A stretch of 64,000 nucleotides of DNA from Planctomycetota bacterium (GTDB lineage: Bacteria > Planctomycetota > PLA2): assembly GCA_021776785.1 (NCBI GenBank), contig JAJFFF010000047.1, positions 1-64,000 of the forward strand. The letters are read 5' to 3'. Below the pieces are notes generated by a model, which saw only the letters and a list, made by a program, of their open reading frames with translations, ran no database searches and had not been told where the DNA came from. The number at the start of each line of letters is the position of its first letter. Position 1 is the first letter of the stretch. Below, one piece after another: positions 9,226 through 18,747 of this stretch. A program made the translations under genes and the position numbers.

Positions 9226-11247
9226 TCAGTCGCCGCGCAGATCGAACGTTAGCACGTGCTCGTTTGTACCGTCGAGTTCGATGGTCTCGCGGAGGCGCTT
9301 CGGCATTTTCATGCCCGGTCGGACAATCGACATGGTCGCGCCGGCGTAGACTCGAAACGTCCCCGCCCCCAGTCCACGCAAAACAACTTCTGCACCGCCC
9401 GTTGGATTCACGCTCCGATGGTAAAGCGGCTCCTGAACCGAAGACGCGCTCAGTACCATCCGTGGCGCAACCTGCCGCGGCTTGACGAGGACTCGGAGGC
9501 GAATGCTCGACCCGACACGGGTAGGGAATCGACCGAGATTGTTGGTCACATCGCCCCGCAATGTGACGTTTCGAACGACGATGGGAACAAACGGGTTCGC
9601 GTCGATCCAAAGCGTGTAGGTCCCGGCGTTGAACCCGCCTAACGTGATTGTCTTGTTGTCGAATTTTGCACGGAGGCTGGCGACCGGCTTGTCTCCGATC
9701 TCGCCTTCAAACAGAAGGACGCGCACGTCGTCGCCAAACGCACGGATTCCGATTGGCTTGTCGAATTCCAACCTTGCTAGGGCACCCGCTCTGAGGGAAA
9801 TCATCGCGTTCTTGGTGGACGCCGAGACTAAGCGCAGTTCCGGAGCCAACAGCGGATGGGTCGCCCGTATCAAGATTTCACGGTCGTCGGGCACACGCAC
9901 TAAGAAACCACCCGTTTTGGTGAGAGGCGCCTGTGCGACGTGGACCAACCCAACCCGTTCGACTTCAATCCGTGCGTCGCGCAACAGATACCCCTTAGGG
10001 ACTTTAACCGTACCTCGAACCCAACCGGCGCCCGAGAGGTCGAGCACCACCGTGGATTCGGCGCCGGCCGTCACGTCCACACCCTTACTCATTTTGCCGC
10101 TTCTGTGATCGAAAACGCGGTAGCGTCCGGTGGGCAACGAGCGAAACGCGTGGGCTTTCGAATGCTTCTTTATTCCAGTCCACTGGAAGACCTTTTTGTC
10201 GGTGTTCCAGCGCTGCAATACGAGTGCAAAGTAGTCGTCTCGGGGAGGGCGCAACGAAACGGTCAACACGCCGCCGCGCACGAATCTGATCACAAGCAAG
10301 TCGGTCGATGTCTGGGCGCGAAACGCCTGAAAACGGGGCGTCGTCAACTGCACCTCCACCGATCCCGTCGCGTTGCGCGGTCGCACCTGCAGCCGAAGTT
10401 CTCCCTTGCTCCGATCCTCTCGAACACCTATCTGAACGACGCCATCGATCGCCACTTTGTACCGACGGGGAAGGCCCGGCCTGCCGTTCAATTCGACACG
10501 AATCAACAACTCCCGTTCGGGATACACAACTACATCGACGAATCCGTTTCCCTGCCTGAGATCCACCGTGCCAACCCGTTCGGTCCCCGCCGTATCCGTC
10601 GGATGGTCCAGGCGGTACACGTCTTCGAGCTTCTTGGCGGACAGGCCCCGAAACGTAGCCTTGCCGTCGGCACCCGTGACCTTTGACTCTCCAAAGGGAT
10701 GACCCGTTGGGCGGCGCACGAAAAACCCGATGTTGGCGACCGGCGTTCCGTCGGGTTCGTGCGCAAACACTACGATCTCACGCGCATTCTCGACCTTGCG
10801 AATCGTCAGCAAACCCAAGTCGATTTCCTCGGGTGAATCGGAACGAACGGGAACGGACTGCGCGAGGCCCTTCTCCTTTTTTGAAATCTCAAGTTGACCG
10901 TGACGAACGTCATCCATCGGCCGCGCGACATCGACTAGGCGAAACGTCCCGTCTTTTCGAGAGATCGCAGTCGTCGAACGGCTTCTTCGAAACGTGAACT
11001 CGATTTGCGCGCCCGCGATGCGTTGATTCGCGTCGTCCACGACCGTACCCACCAGCGCAACATAGGAAGCCAACGTCGGCGCAGTGTCGACTGACTCTTC
11101 CTCACCCGGCGGCGAGAGACGCGCCGGCTCTTCCTCAACAGAGCGAGAACGTTCGCTCGGCGTCCGTGGCGTCACATCGCCGTCGCCTCGCAGCCTCCAC
11201 GCCAACAATCCGGCAACAACAATTGCTATCCCGACGACCCACCTCAT
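9226..11247 (-). CDS. Membrane-anchored protein with carboxypeptidase-regulatory-like domains
   Basis: 673 residues. A single N-terminal membrane anchor (VVGIAIVVAGLLAWRL) is followed by a Glu/Pro linker and repeated beta-sandwich units with the pattern V-x-G-x-V-x-D...G-x-I-x-x-A-x-I-x-x...DGTFRL typical of CarboxypepD_reg-like domains. Examples are ALVGTVVDDANQRIAGAQIE with RKDGTFRLVDVA, and a later GWVRGTVKVPKGYLLRDARI. There is no sigma domain, unlike the two giant relatives at 15221 and 43905. The protein is probably exposed outside the cytoplasm; role unknown. It is downstream of, and on the same strand as, the DASS transporter (45 nt apart). Confidence 0.82.
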   Translation of the reverse strand: MRWVVGIAIVVAGLLAWRLRGDGDVTPRTPSERSRSVEEEPARLSPPGEEESVDTAPTLASYVALVGTVVDDANQRIAGAQIEFTFRRSRSTTAISRKDGTFRLVDVARPMDDVRHGQLEISKKEKGLAQSVPVRSDSPEEIDLGLLTIRKVENAREIVVFAHEPDGTPVANIGFFVRRPTGHPFGESKVTGADGKATFRGLSAKKLEDVYRLDHPTDTAGTERVGTVDLRQGNGFVDVVVYPERELLIRVELNGRPGLPRRYKVAIDGVVQIGVREDRSKGELRLQVRPRNATGSVEVQLTTPRFQAFRAQTSTDLLVIRFVRGGVLTVSLRPPRDDYFALVLQRWNTDKKVFQWTGIKKHSKAHAFRSLPTGRYRVFDHRSGKMSKGVDVTAGAESTVVLDLSGAGWVRGTVKVPKGYLLRDARIEVERVGLVHVAQAPLTKTGGFLVRVPDDREILIRATHPLLAPELRLVSASTKNAMISLRAGALARLEFDKPIGIRAFGDDVRVLLFEGEIGDKPVASLRAKFDNKTITLGGFNAGTYTLWIDANPFVPIVVRNVTLRGDVTNNLGRFPTRVGSSIRLRVLVKPRQVAPRMVLSASSVQEPLYHRSVNPTGGAEVVLRGLGAGTFRVYAGATMSIVRPGMKMPKRLRETIELDGTNEHVLTFDLRGD

Positions 11248-11292
11248 CCGCTCAGTGTACGTCGAAGGAAGTCGGCTCTTAAGGTCTTCGCG

Positions 11293-12909
11293 CTACGACG
11301 CCGCCACCAGACCGAGCATGCGCCAGACCTCGACCACAACGGTGACGAGCAAGACCACGCCGATGAGGTCGAGGAGGATGCCGGCACGAAAGATCTCGCG
11401 CGCGGAGAAAAGCTTTGTGGAGTACGCGACCATCGTCGGCGGCGTTCCGATGACGAGCGCGAAATCAATCGACGATGCGATCGCGACCACAACGACGAGC
11501 AGCGTCGGGTCGATACCAAGTATGCCCGCCAAGGGGATCGCGAGCGGCACCATCATGGCTGCGGAGGCCGTGTTCGAGGCGACCGCCGACAAGCTGAGTG
11601 TCAGCAGAGCCGTCGCCGCGATGCCGAGCAATGGGGGCCAACCGGAAAGCGCCACGAAACGCGTGGCTAGGTAGTCCGACATGCCGGACGCAACGAGGTA
11701 CCCGCCGAGCGCCAAACCACCTCCGAACGTCAGAAGAGACGCCCAAGAGATGCGCCCGAGATCACTTTCGTTGACGCAACCGAGCACGGCAAGTACGAGA
11801 GCGCCGGCCAAAGCGACCACGCCGATGTTGAGTCCGTGCCAACCCGGCGTCAGCCAGAGTGTCATGACGCCTAAGAACACAACGACCACCGTCCACTCCG
11901 CTCGGGTCATCGCGCCGAGTGCGTGGAGTTCGGATCGCGCCGTTTCACGGGCGGCCGCGAACGTCGCACCGTCCATCTCGATCTTGCTGCGTCGCCACAG
12001 AAAAACACCGAGCACGGGGAGGAACAAAACCACCATCGGGAGGCCGAACGAGAACCAGTCCGCGAAGCTGATCGTGCGTTCGCCAAACGACTCCAAGAAC
12101 TCGATCGCGATCGGATTCGCCGGCGTCCCCGTCGCGCTTCCGACACCACCAAGCGTCGCCGCGTAAGCGATGCCCAAGACCACAGCCTTTCGATACCCCA
12201 GGTTGCCAAGCGGCTCCGTTACGGCCAACGCGATCGGAATCAAGACCGCCGCGGCTGCCGTGTTCGACATCCACATAGACAAGAACGCGCTGACGCCGAG
12301 GAACGCCGCAAACAAGGCGACCGGACTACGCCCCGCGCGCGTCACAATCAGAAGTGCCACACGTCGATCCAAACGCACGCGGTGCATCGCCTCGGCCATC
12401 AAGAAGCCACCGAAGAACAACGCGATGATCGGGTGAAAAAACGGAGCCAGCGCGGTCTCCGCATCCTGAGCACCCGCAGCAGTGAGAACGACCGGCACAA
12501 ACAATGACGTAACCCAAAGCGGGATCACTTCCGTAATCCACAAGACAACCACGCCGGCCAGAAGGGCCAACGCCAGAGCGGGACGCACCGGCGGCCTTCG
12601 TTGCGCGATGTATTCCTGCTGGGCCTCGTCCCAGCGGACGACCGGCACAAGCTCACGCGCACCATCCGCGAGTACGACATGGACGGCTAGGTCGTTGAGC
12701 GCGGGTCGAATCGGTCGTTCATCGGTACGCACCTGCACGCGAATACGCACTGGAGCGTCGGAGACCACGCGCGCCTGGACGGTGCCGGTCCCGGCATACG
12801 ACGCTTCGACCGCAACCGCGCCCACCGGCCAAGGCGACGGCGCCAGCCACGCAGCGACAGCAGCCGCGCAACACGCGGCGAGCAGAAGTTTCCAGCGCTT
12901 ACGCCCCAC
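11293..12909 (-). CDS. DASS (SLC13) family sodium/anion symporter with N-terminal extracytoplasmic part
   Basis: 538 residues, about 12 membrane segments. The two SNT signatures of the divalent-anion/sodium symporter family are clear: WMSNTAAAAVLIPIAL and ASNTASAAMMVPLAIP. GVGSATGTPANPIA and FALVIGTPPTMVAYS are the substrate-binding hairpins. It probably moves dicarboxylate, sulfate or phosphate with sodium. Unusually, about 90 residues with a beta character lie between the first hydrophobic segment and the transporter core (residues 25-110). GTG start at 12909; no ATG gives the leading membrane segment. Confidence 0.93.
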   Translation of the reverse strand: MGRKRWKLLLAACCAAAVAAWLAPSPWPVGAVAVEASYAGTGTVQARVVSDAPVRIRVQVRTDERPIRPALNDLAVHVVLADGARELVPVVRWDEAQQEYIAQRRPPVRPALALALLAGVVVLWITEVIPLWVTSLFVPVVLTAAGAQDAETALAPFFHPIIALFFGGFLMAEAMHRVRLDRRVALLIVTRAGRSPVALFAAFLGVSAFLSMWMSNTAAAAVLIPIALAVTEPLGNLGYRKAVVLGIAYAATLGGVGSATGTPANPIAIEFLESFGERTISFADWFSFGLPMVVLFLPVLGVFLWRRSKIEMDGATFAAARETARSELHALGAMTRAEWTVVVVFLGVMTLWLTPGWHGLNIGVVALAGALVLAVLGCVNESDLGRISWASLLTFGGGLALGGYLVASGMSDYLATRFVALSGWPPLLGIAATALLTLSLSAVASNTASAAMMVPLAIPLAGILGIDPTLLVVVVAIASSIDFALVIGTPPTMVAYSTKLFSAREIFRAGILLDLIGVVLLVTVVVEVWRMLGLVAAS

Positions 12910-13012
12910 GCATTCATGCTAGTCCGCCAGCGCTACATTCATCACAAAAGACCAGCGGCGAGGAGACGCGCTCCAAACACGGTCGAGCGACGGCGCACGC
13001 GCAACAAAACGA

Positions 13013-13032
13013 CCGGGTCATTTCGCCCGGTT
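13013..13032. terminator. Hairpin without T-tract between transporter and helicase
   Basis: ACCGGG and CCCGGT form a 6-bp stem with an 8-nt loop in the 149-bp gap between the DASS gene start and the helicase stop. On the minus strand it lies after the helicase gene. With no T-run it is only a possible terminator. Confidence 0.3.
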
Positions 13033-13058
13033 CCGTCGTGCGCCGAGTCCGTGCTTGG

Positions 13059-14660
13059 CTAGCGTCGTGTCGGATGAGCTAGACGCGGGTACACCGCGCG
13101 GCCGGCGATCTTGACGCCCTTCATCGCTTTTAGGATGCGGGCTACGTGTTCACTGCGCACGGCGACGAACGAAACTTTGTCCAACACGTTGATACGTCCG
13201 ATCGCCGATCCGGGCAACCGCGCCTCGCCGGTGATGGCACCCAAGATCGCGCCCGGTCGCACACGGTTCCAGTTGCCCACCGGAAACACAATTTCGACCA
13301 TATCGTCGAGATCGTTCGTCGCGGCCGGCTCCGGATCCGGATCCGGCGCCACATAAAGCGGCGACCGCCCCCACGAGTGGCGCAACGCCGCAGCCGCCAG
13401 GTCCATCGGCTCGATGCCTTCTTCAGCGTGCATCGACAAAACCATGGCGCGAAATTCGCCGAGGTCTTTCTCGAGGAGCGCGCGCAACTTGTCCTGAAAA
13501 CGTTCGCGGCGCCGATCCACAATCTCGGCGGCGCCGGGAATGCGCATGCGCTGCATGGACTGTGTCGTGAAACGCTCGATCGCCTTGATCATGTGGCGGT
13601 CCCGCGACAACGACATGCTGATCGCGCGCCCCTTGCGACCGGCGCGACCGGTGCGACCGATGCGATGCACGTAGATCTCGACGTCGCGAGGCGGGTCGTA
13701 GTTGACGACCAGTCCAATGTGATCCACGTCGAGTCCGCGCGCGGCGACGTCGGTCGCCACGACGATCGTCGTACGCCGCGCCCGTAATCGCTGCACAACA
13801 GCTTCACGCTGCGGCTGATTCATTCCACCGTGAATGCACTCGGCCGCGTGACCGAGGGCTTGAAGCTTCTCCACGAGTTCGGCAGTGGCGCGCTGCGTGC
13901 CCGCAAACACAAGTACAGCTTCGTAGTCTTCGGCTTCGAGTACACGCTGCAACGCTTCGAGCTTTTCGTGGCGCCCGACCGGCATCACAAACTGCTCGAT
14001 GGTCGGCACGTTCATCGCTTGCCGCGCGATTTTTAGATCGACCGGATCCTTGAGGTGCCGGCTCGCCACGCGCCGAATCGGCCCCGGCATCGTCGCACTG
14101 AAAAGCGCGATCTGCCGTTCGTCCGGCGCCTTGCCAAGGATCCACTCGACGTCCTCGATGAACCCCATCTTCAGCATCTCGTCCGCCTCATCGAGGCCGA
14201 AAAAACGGACGCTCGCGAGCGAGAGAGTGCCGCGCTCCAAATGGTCGCGCACGCGCCCCGGCGTTCCGATGACAACGTTCACGCCGCGCGCAAGCGCCTT
14301 GCGCTGAATGTGAATCGGTTGGCCACCATACACCGGCAACACAGTGACGCCGCGCTTGCCGACGAACTTGCCGTACGACCGTGTCGCCTCGGCCACCTGC
14401 AACGCGAGCTCGCGCGTCGGCGTCAACACGATCGCCTGCACAGCACGCTCGTCCAGGTCGAGACACTGCAGCAACGGCAACGCAAACGCGGCCGTTTTGC
14501 CCGTCCCGGTTTGCGCCTGACCGAGCAAGTCGCGGCCCTCGAGGAGCGGCGGAATCGACGAGGCTTGAATGGGTGTGGGCCGCTCGTAGCCGAGCTCGTC
14601 GATCGCTTTGAGAAGCGGCGCCGACAGGGCCAGGTCACTAAATGTAATGTCGTTCGACAT
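13059..14660 (-). CDS. DEAD-box ATP-dependent RNA helicase (DeaD/CsdA type)
   Basis: 533 residues from ATG 14660. Motifs in order: Q motif PTPIQ, motif I AQTGTGKT, Ia PTRELALQV, II DEAD (LDEADEMLKMGF), III SAT, IV to VI with ATDVAARGLDVDHIG and HRIGRTGRAG. The last about 90 residues (RVRPGAILGAITGEARLPGS through VRSEHVARILKAMKG) match the DbpA-type RNA-binding domain found in DeaD, which guides ribosome assembly and cold-shock RNA unwinding. The frame can extend to a GTG at 14684; I prefer 14660 because family members start close to the Q motif. Confidence 0.95.
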   Translation of the reverse strand: MSNDITFSDLALSAPLLKAIDELGYERPTPIQASSIPPLLEGRDLLGQAQTGTGKTAAFALPLLQCLDLDERAVQAIVLTPTRELALQVAEATRSYGKFVGKRGVTVLPVYGGQPIHIQRKALARGVNVVIGTPGRVRDHLERGTLSLASVRFFGLDEADEMLKMGFIEDVEWILGKAPDERQIALFSATMPGPIRRVASRHLKDPVDLKIARQAMNVPTIEQFVMPVGRHEKLEALQRVLEAEDYEAVLVFAGTQRATAELVEKLQALGHAAECIHGGMNQPQREAVVQRLRARRTTIVVATDVAARGLDVDHIGLVVNYDPPRDVEIYVHRIGRTGRAGRKGRAISMSLSRDRHMIKAIERFTTQSMQRMRIPGAAEIVDRRRERFQDKLRALLEKDLGEFRAMVLSMHAEEGIEPMDLAAAALRHSWGRSPLYVAPDPDPEPAATNDLDDMVEIVFPVGNWNRVRPGAILGAITGEARLPGSAIGRINVLDKVSFVAVRSEHVARILKAMKGVKIAGRAVYPRLAHPTRR

Positions 14661-14887
14661 GCGGGGGGGTTGCTCCTCGTCCACAGGGACGAACCCGGCA
14701 GACTAGCCGCCCCAACGCACGGCGTCGAACTTCGCAAGCGTTTTCTTGGTCGATTTCGTGCGAAACGTTGTCGTTCGTAAGCAAAACCGCCTCTGCAGCG
14801 CGTGTTTGTTGGGCTCGCGACCCTCCGAAAGTGTCGGCCGCCGATCGACGCTTCCAGGCGCTTCGCATCGCCCTGTCCAGCACGCCG

Positions 14888-15129
14888 ATGGCAGAGGTCG
14901 ATCCGCTCGCGCGCCTCGCGGAGCAGGTCCCGTTTGAGCACAAACCGATGTTTGTAAAACGGCTGGCAGCGGCGCCGATCTAGGCCAAGTCCGACGGCGC
15001 CCGCGCGGCGCAAGCACTCAAGCACTCAAGCACGACATGAGCGGCAAGGACGAGAAACTCGTCAAGGTCGCCGGGCGGGCGATCCAATCGATTCAAGACC
15101 AAGTCAAAAAAGCGCGCAGCGACAAATAG
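14888..15129 (+). pseudogene. Possible decayed small gene: one stop codon plus an 8-bp duplication
   Basis: From ATG 14888 the frame reads MAEVDPLARLAEQVPFEHK and runs into TAG at 14981-14983. The same frame then continues AKSDGARAAQALKH up to a run of the 8-mer CAAGCACT (15011-15033, almost three copies). Removing one copy joins it exactly to DMSGKDEKLVKVAGRAIQSI and on to TAG at 15127-15129. The parts share a charged, helix-forming composition and high GC at third positions. So one nonsense change and one slippage event would explain the break. Two separate tiny ORFs, or no gene, remain possible. No homologue recognised. Confidence 0.35.
15011..15033. repeat. 8-bp tandem repeat CAAGCACT, 2.9 copies
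   Basis: Two full copies and seven bases of a third stand head to tail. A unit of 8 shifts the reading frame, and it sits where the small ORF loses frame. Confidence 0.7.
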
Positions 15130-15220
15130 CCCCCACCGCGGGCGCCATCCTGGTCCGCGCCTAAAATAGCGTTGGAATTTGGTAACGGAACCGGCCGCGG
15201 CTCCGTTTTCCCTTCAAACG

Positions 15221-18200
15221 ATGACGCGCCGACTCGATGCTGATGCCTTGCTCGCGCACGGCCGCTTTTTGCGGGCGCTGGCGCACGACTTACTCTCCGA
15301 TGAACATCTCGCGGAAGACGTCGTGCAGGAGACGTGGCTCCGGGCGATGCAGTCGCCGCCCCACGAGCGCGGTTCCTTGCGCGCGTGGCTGGCAACGGTC
15401 ACCCGCAATCTCGCCCGCGACCGGCAGCGCTCCGACGCAGCCCGCCGCCGCCGCGAACAAAACGTCGCCCGCTCCGAAATCACCGCGCCCGTCGCGCGGT
15501 TCGAAGCGCAGCAGCGGGTCGCCGCCATGGTCACACAGCTCGACGCGCCGCATCGCGACATCATTATTCTTCGCTACTTCGACGGCCTGACGACCGCGGA
15601 GATCGCACGGCGCCTCGACTTGGCAAGGGGTGCGGTTCGAACGCGGTTGCATCGCGCACTCGGCGTCTTGCGCGCGCGACTGGATGAATCTCACGATGGC
15701 AACCGCCGCAGTTGGGCGATGGCGTTGGCGCCGTTTCTTAAGCGGCCGCGGCGTCTTGCCGCGATCGGATCGGCAGGAGGGTTTCTCGTGGCCAAGCTTA
15801 AAACTCTCGCCGTCGTCGCGACGGCGCTCGCGATCTGGGGTGTCGTCCACTACGCAGACGACGCACCGCCTCGCGACTCGTCCTCGCGCACCGTGACGCG
15901 AGACAACCATGTCGCTCGAACGCATCAGCCCGACGCGGTCGCGCCACGTTCCAACACCGGCGTCCGGCGGCTCCTCCGCGGCCGGGTCATTTTGCCGGAT
16001 GGCTCGCCGGCCGCCGCAGCGCGCGTCGATGTGCGTGGTCAGTCCCCCATCCGGAGTTGGTACGCGCCCCAACCCAAAGAGCACGCGCCGCGCGAAACGT
16101 CGCTTGTGTGCGACGACCAAGGGCGATTTCAATGGACGGCGGAGCATCGGAATGCGGTGTCGCTCCATGCAACGCTCGGCTCGCTCGCGACGACGCGTTC
16201 GGTGAACTCGGGACGCGATGACCGTCGCGTTCTCGAACTCCATCTCCAGGCAAGTGTCGCGGCGGCGGTCCTCGTCTTGGACCCCGCCGGACGTCCGCTC
16301 GCCGGCGCAGAAGTTCGCGTCGGGCGGCATCTGATGACGCGCGATCTCGGACCCGTGTTTGTCCGACATACCAACGAAGCGGGGCGCGCGATCGTGGACG
16401 GGATTCCGCCCAACCCGTGGGGCCACGGGGTCATCGTGCGCGCGCCCGGCATGGCGGAGGCCAGTTACACGTCCGCGGCTCTGCCCAACGCCGAGTGGAC
16501 CGTACGGATGGTGGCGGGCGAAACGTATCGCGGCCGAGTCGTCGACGCCACGCAACGATCGGTCCCCGGCGCGCGCGTTCGTTGGATCTGTGAACACGCT
16601 CGGTTCTCCGGTGGCGAAGTGCTGGCCGATGACGAAGGACACTTCAAGATTCCCGCGGTCCCGCCGCATCCCATCGTGTTGCTCATCGACGGCGGAACGC
16701 AGGGCCATACATTTGTGCGTCTCCCCCAACGCCCCTACCCGGAGACGATCGCCCTTGACCCTGTGCGGGCGCGGCGCGGCACCGTTAGCCTAGAAGATGG
16801 CACACCCGTGCCCGGACTTCGCGTCATCGCAGTGAGCCCGGAACAACTTCACGTCCGCACGTCGTTTACCAACGGCATTACGGTCCGTGGGTTCTTCGAG
16901 CTCATGCGCGCGGCGCGCACCGACGCACAGGGTCACTTTTTCCTGCCTGGACTTTCGGAACGGGCCACGCAGTTTTTCGTCACGAACTTGGCTCCGTATC
17001 GGCTTGTGGACGCCGACACAAAGAGCGAGTTCGTACGATTGACGGTGGCTCCGATTCCGCAGCAGCGTGGGCGCGTTGTCGACAACGAAGGAAGCGGCAT
17101 CGCGGATGCGCGCGTCGTGCAGCCCGGTGGCCTCGACGCGATCCACCACACCGACGCGAGCGGATGGTTCTCGTTTCGCCCGCGGTACAACGCCCAAGGA
17201 AATCTGACCGTCACGACGTGGCGCATCTCTAAGGCGGGCTTCGCTGACGAAGTCGTCAAGACCGGCGACGACGCGCCTGTGTTTACGTTACAACGCGCCG
17301 CACGCGTTACGGGCTGGCTTGTGGACGGGGACCGAGAGCCCGTCACCGGCGCGCGCGTCTCCTTGTCGCGCCGTTACACGTTCTCCGACCACGAGGGGCG
17401 AGTTCGGGTCTGGGTCAGGCCGGGTCAACACGCGTTGCGCGTGCAGTGTGACGGCTTTGAGTCCTCCGCTCTTCGGTTCGAAGCGACCGGAAAAGACCTC
17501 GAGCTCGCACCCACGACATTGAAACGACTCGCACCCGCATCGCTTCGCGGCGTCATCCAAGACGCCACCGGTCAAACGTTGGCGGGAGTGACTCTTGAAG
17601 TGCACGACAAGACGCCGTGGCGTGGCGACTTCAAGGAGCCGTCCGACCACAACGGCCGCTTTGAGTTTCCGCTGCTGAGCGAGGGCATCCTCGAATTGCG
17701 CGTCGATCATCCGCCGTATGCGCCTTACCGCGCGACGATCGATCTACGCGGCGCGATCGAACTGGAACCGGTCGTCCTCGAATTCGGATTGACCATTCGC
17801 GGCGTCGTCACCGACCAAGCTGGCGCACCGGTCGCGAACGCACGCGTCTTGCTGGCTCACGACGAGAAGAGAGGGTCGGCGTTAAAGGAGGTGCGCTCGG
17901 ACGAACAGGGTCGCTTCCGCTTCGAATCGTTGCGCGCCGGTGCGTACTTGGTCGTCGCGGCCGCAGGCGAGAGATACACCGCGAGTGCGTGGACGGAAAA
18001 GACCGTGCACGCCGGGTCGGGCAACGTGGTTCTCTCGTTGCCCCCCGCCACTTGGATCGGAGGCACGCTTCTCAGCCCCGACGGCACTCCGCTTGTCGAT
18101 TTCCACGTGTACGCCCAGATCGAGGATGCCGTGGGGAACCAGATCCTGGGGCGAGGGCGCACGTCGACGAAGACCGATGCCGATGGCCGCTTCCGTATCG

Positions 18201-18613
18201 ACGGCATTTGGGGCGCGCGCTGTCGCCTGCAGTTCTCCCAGTCCGAGCACGGCCGACCCGTGACGCGAGTCGTTACGCCACGCACTCATCTCGCCACCGG
18301 CCGCGAGCACATCTTGCGCGCGAAACCGGGCGGTGCGATCAGCGGCACCGTTGTATCCGTGGACGGAACCCCCTTTGCGAACGCTACGGTCTCGATTCAT
18401 GGGCCCAACCACACATACGGGCACAGCAAGACGAGCGCGACAGGACAGTTTCGTTTTCTCGGTCTGACCGAAGCCGCGTACCGCATCCATGTTCGGGCCA
18501 AGATGGAGAAAAAAGGGAGCGTCTACGAGCCCCGCTGGGTCGCCTCCGTCGAAGACGTCAAACCCGGTGTCCCGCCGATCACGCTCCGCCTCAGAAAACG
18601 AAGCACGAAGTAA
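15221..18613 (+). CDS. ECF sigma factor fused to a transmembrane segment and carboxypeptidase-regulatory-like array
   Basis: 1130 residues. Sigma region 2 spans about 10-75 (LSDEHLAEDVVQETWLRAMQ, WLATVTRNLARDR). Region 4 spans about 95-155 (PHRDIIILRYFDGLTTAEIA then RRLDLARGAVRTRLHRALG). One membrane segment spans about 193-211 (LKTLAVVATALAIWGVV). About 900 residues outside the cytoplasm follow, made of repeated CarboxypepD_reg-like units (for example RGRVILPDGSPAAAARVDV, GVVTDQAGAPVANARVLLAH, GTVVSVDGTPFANATVSI). The layout implies a sigma factor tethered to the membrane and coupled to an external sensor array, without a separate anti-sigma factor. I chose ATG 15221; a TTG at 15179 gives a longer frame. 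No Shine-Dalgarno is visible. It has a paralogue at 43905-48323. Confidence 0.92.
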   Translation: MTRRLDADALLAHGRFLRALAHDLLSDEHLAEDVVQETWLRAMQSPPHERGSLRAWLATVTRNLARDRQRSDAARRRREQNVARSEITAPVARFEAQQRVAAMVTQLDAPHRDIIILRYFDGLTTAEIARRLDLARGAVRTRLHRALGVLRARLDESHDGNRRSWAMALAPFLKRPRRLAAIGSAGGFLVAKLKTLAVVATALAIWGVVHYADDAPPRDSSSRTVTRDNHVARTHQPDAVAPRSNTGVRRLLRGRVILPDGSPAAAARVDVRGQSPIRSWYAPQPKEHAPRETSLVCDDQGRFQWTAEHRNAVSLHATLGSLATTRSVNSGRDDRRVLELHLQASVAAAVLVLDPAGRPLAGAEVRVGRHLMTRDLGPVFVRHTNEAGRAIVDGIPPNPWGHGVIVRAPGMAEASYTSAALPNAEWTVRMVAGETYRGRVVDATQRSVPGARVRWICEHARFSGGEVLADDEGHFKIPAVPPHPIVLLIDGGTQGHTFVRLPQRPYPETIALDPVRARRGTVSLEDGTPVPGLRVIAVSPEQLHVRTSFTNGITVRGFFELMRAARTDAQGHFFLPGLSERATQFFVTNLAPYRLVDADTKSEFVRLTVAPIPQQRGRVVDNEGSGIADARVVQPGGLDAIHHTDASGWFSFRPRYNAQGNLTVTTWRISKAGFADEVVKTGDDAPVFTLQRAARVTGWLVDGDREPVTGARVSLSRRYTFSDHEGRVRVWVRPGQHALRVQCDGFESSALRFEATGKDLELAPTTLKRLAPASLRGVIQDATGQTLAGVTLEVHDKTPWRGDFKEPSDHNGRFEFPLLSEGILELRVDHPPYAPYRATIDLRGAIELEPVVLEFGLTIRGVVTDQAGAPVANARVLLAHDEKRGSALKEVRSDEQGRFRFESLRAGAYLVVAAAGERYTASAWTEKTVHAGSGNVVLSLPPATWIGGTLLSPDGTPLVDFHVYAQIEDAVGNQILGRGRTSTKTDADGRFRIDGIWGARCRLQFSQSEHGRPVTRVVTPRTHLATGREHILRAKPGGAISGTVVSVDGTPFANATVSIHGPNHTYGHSKTSATGQFRFLGLTEAAYRIHVRAKMEKKGSVYEPRWVASVEDVKPGVPPITLRLRKRSTK

Positions 18614-18699
18614 CGCGAGCGCTTGTCGCTGGATCTCGCGAAGCATGTGCGTCCACTGGATGGCGCGGCCCCTCCACCACCGTTCCCATCCGGGCGCGT

Positions 18700-18728
18700 G
18701 GGCGAACCGAGTTGTGCTCGGTTCGCCC
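18700..18728. terminator. Perfect 12-bp hairpin between convergent genes
   Basis: GGGCGAACCGAG and CTCGGTTCGCCC pair perfectly around TTGTG, midway between the ends of the ECF-fusion gene (18613) and the minus-strand exported protein (18748). There is no long T-run, but position and symmetry fit a bidirectional terminator. Confidence 0.65.
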
Positions 18729-18747
18729 CGGTGATCGACGCGTCGGG

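Larger units (their letters stand above)
14661..15220. other. 560-bp gap with a broken small ORF
   Basis: The region between the divergent helicase and ECF-fusion genes must hold both promoters. Apart from the broken ORF at 14888-15129 I find no supported gene. Frames on the minus strand here have no family character. Confidence 0.45.

Noticed and set aside
8119..9252. Long plus-strand frame opposite the FAD monooxygenase
   Set aside because: High-GC antisense shadow of a clearly recognised enzyme; composition is Arg/Gly-rich without domains.
15290..16729. 479-codon minus-strand frame opposite the ECF fusion
   Set aside because: Antisense shadow; the plus strand holds recognisable sigma and beta domains.
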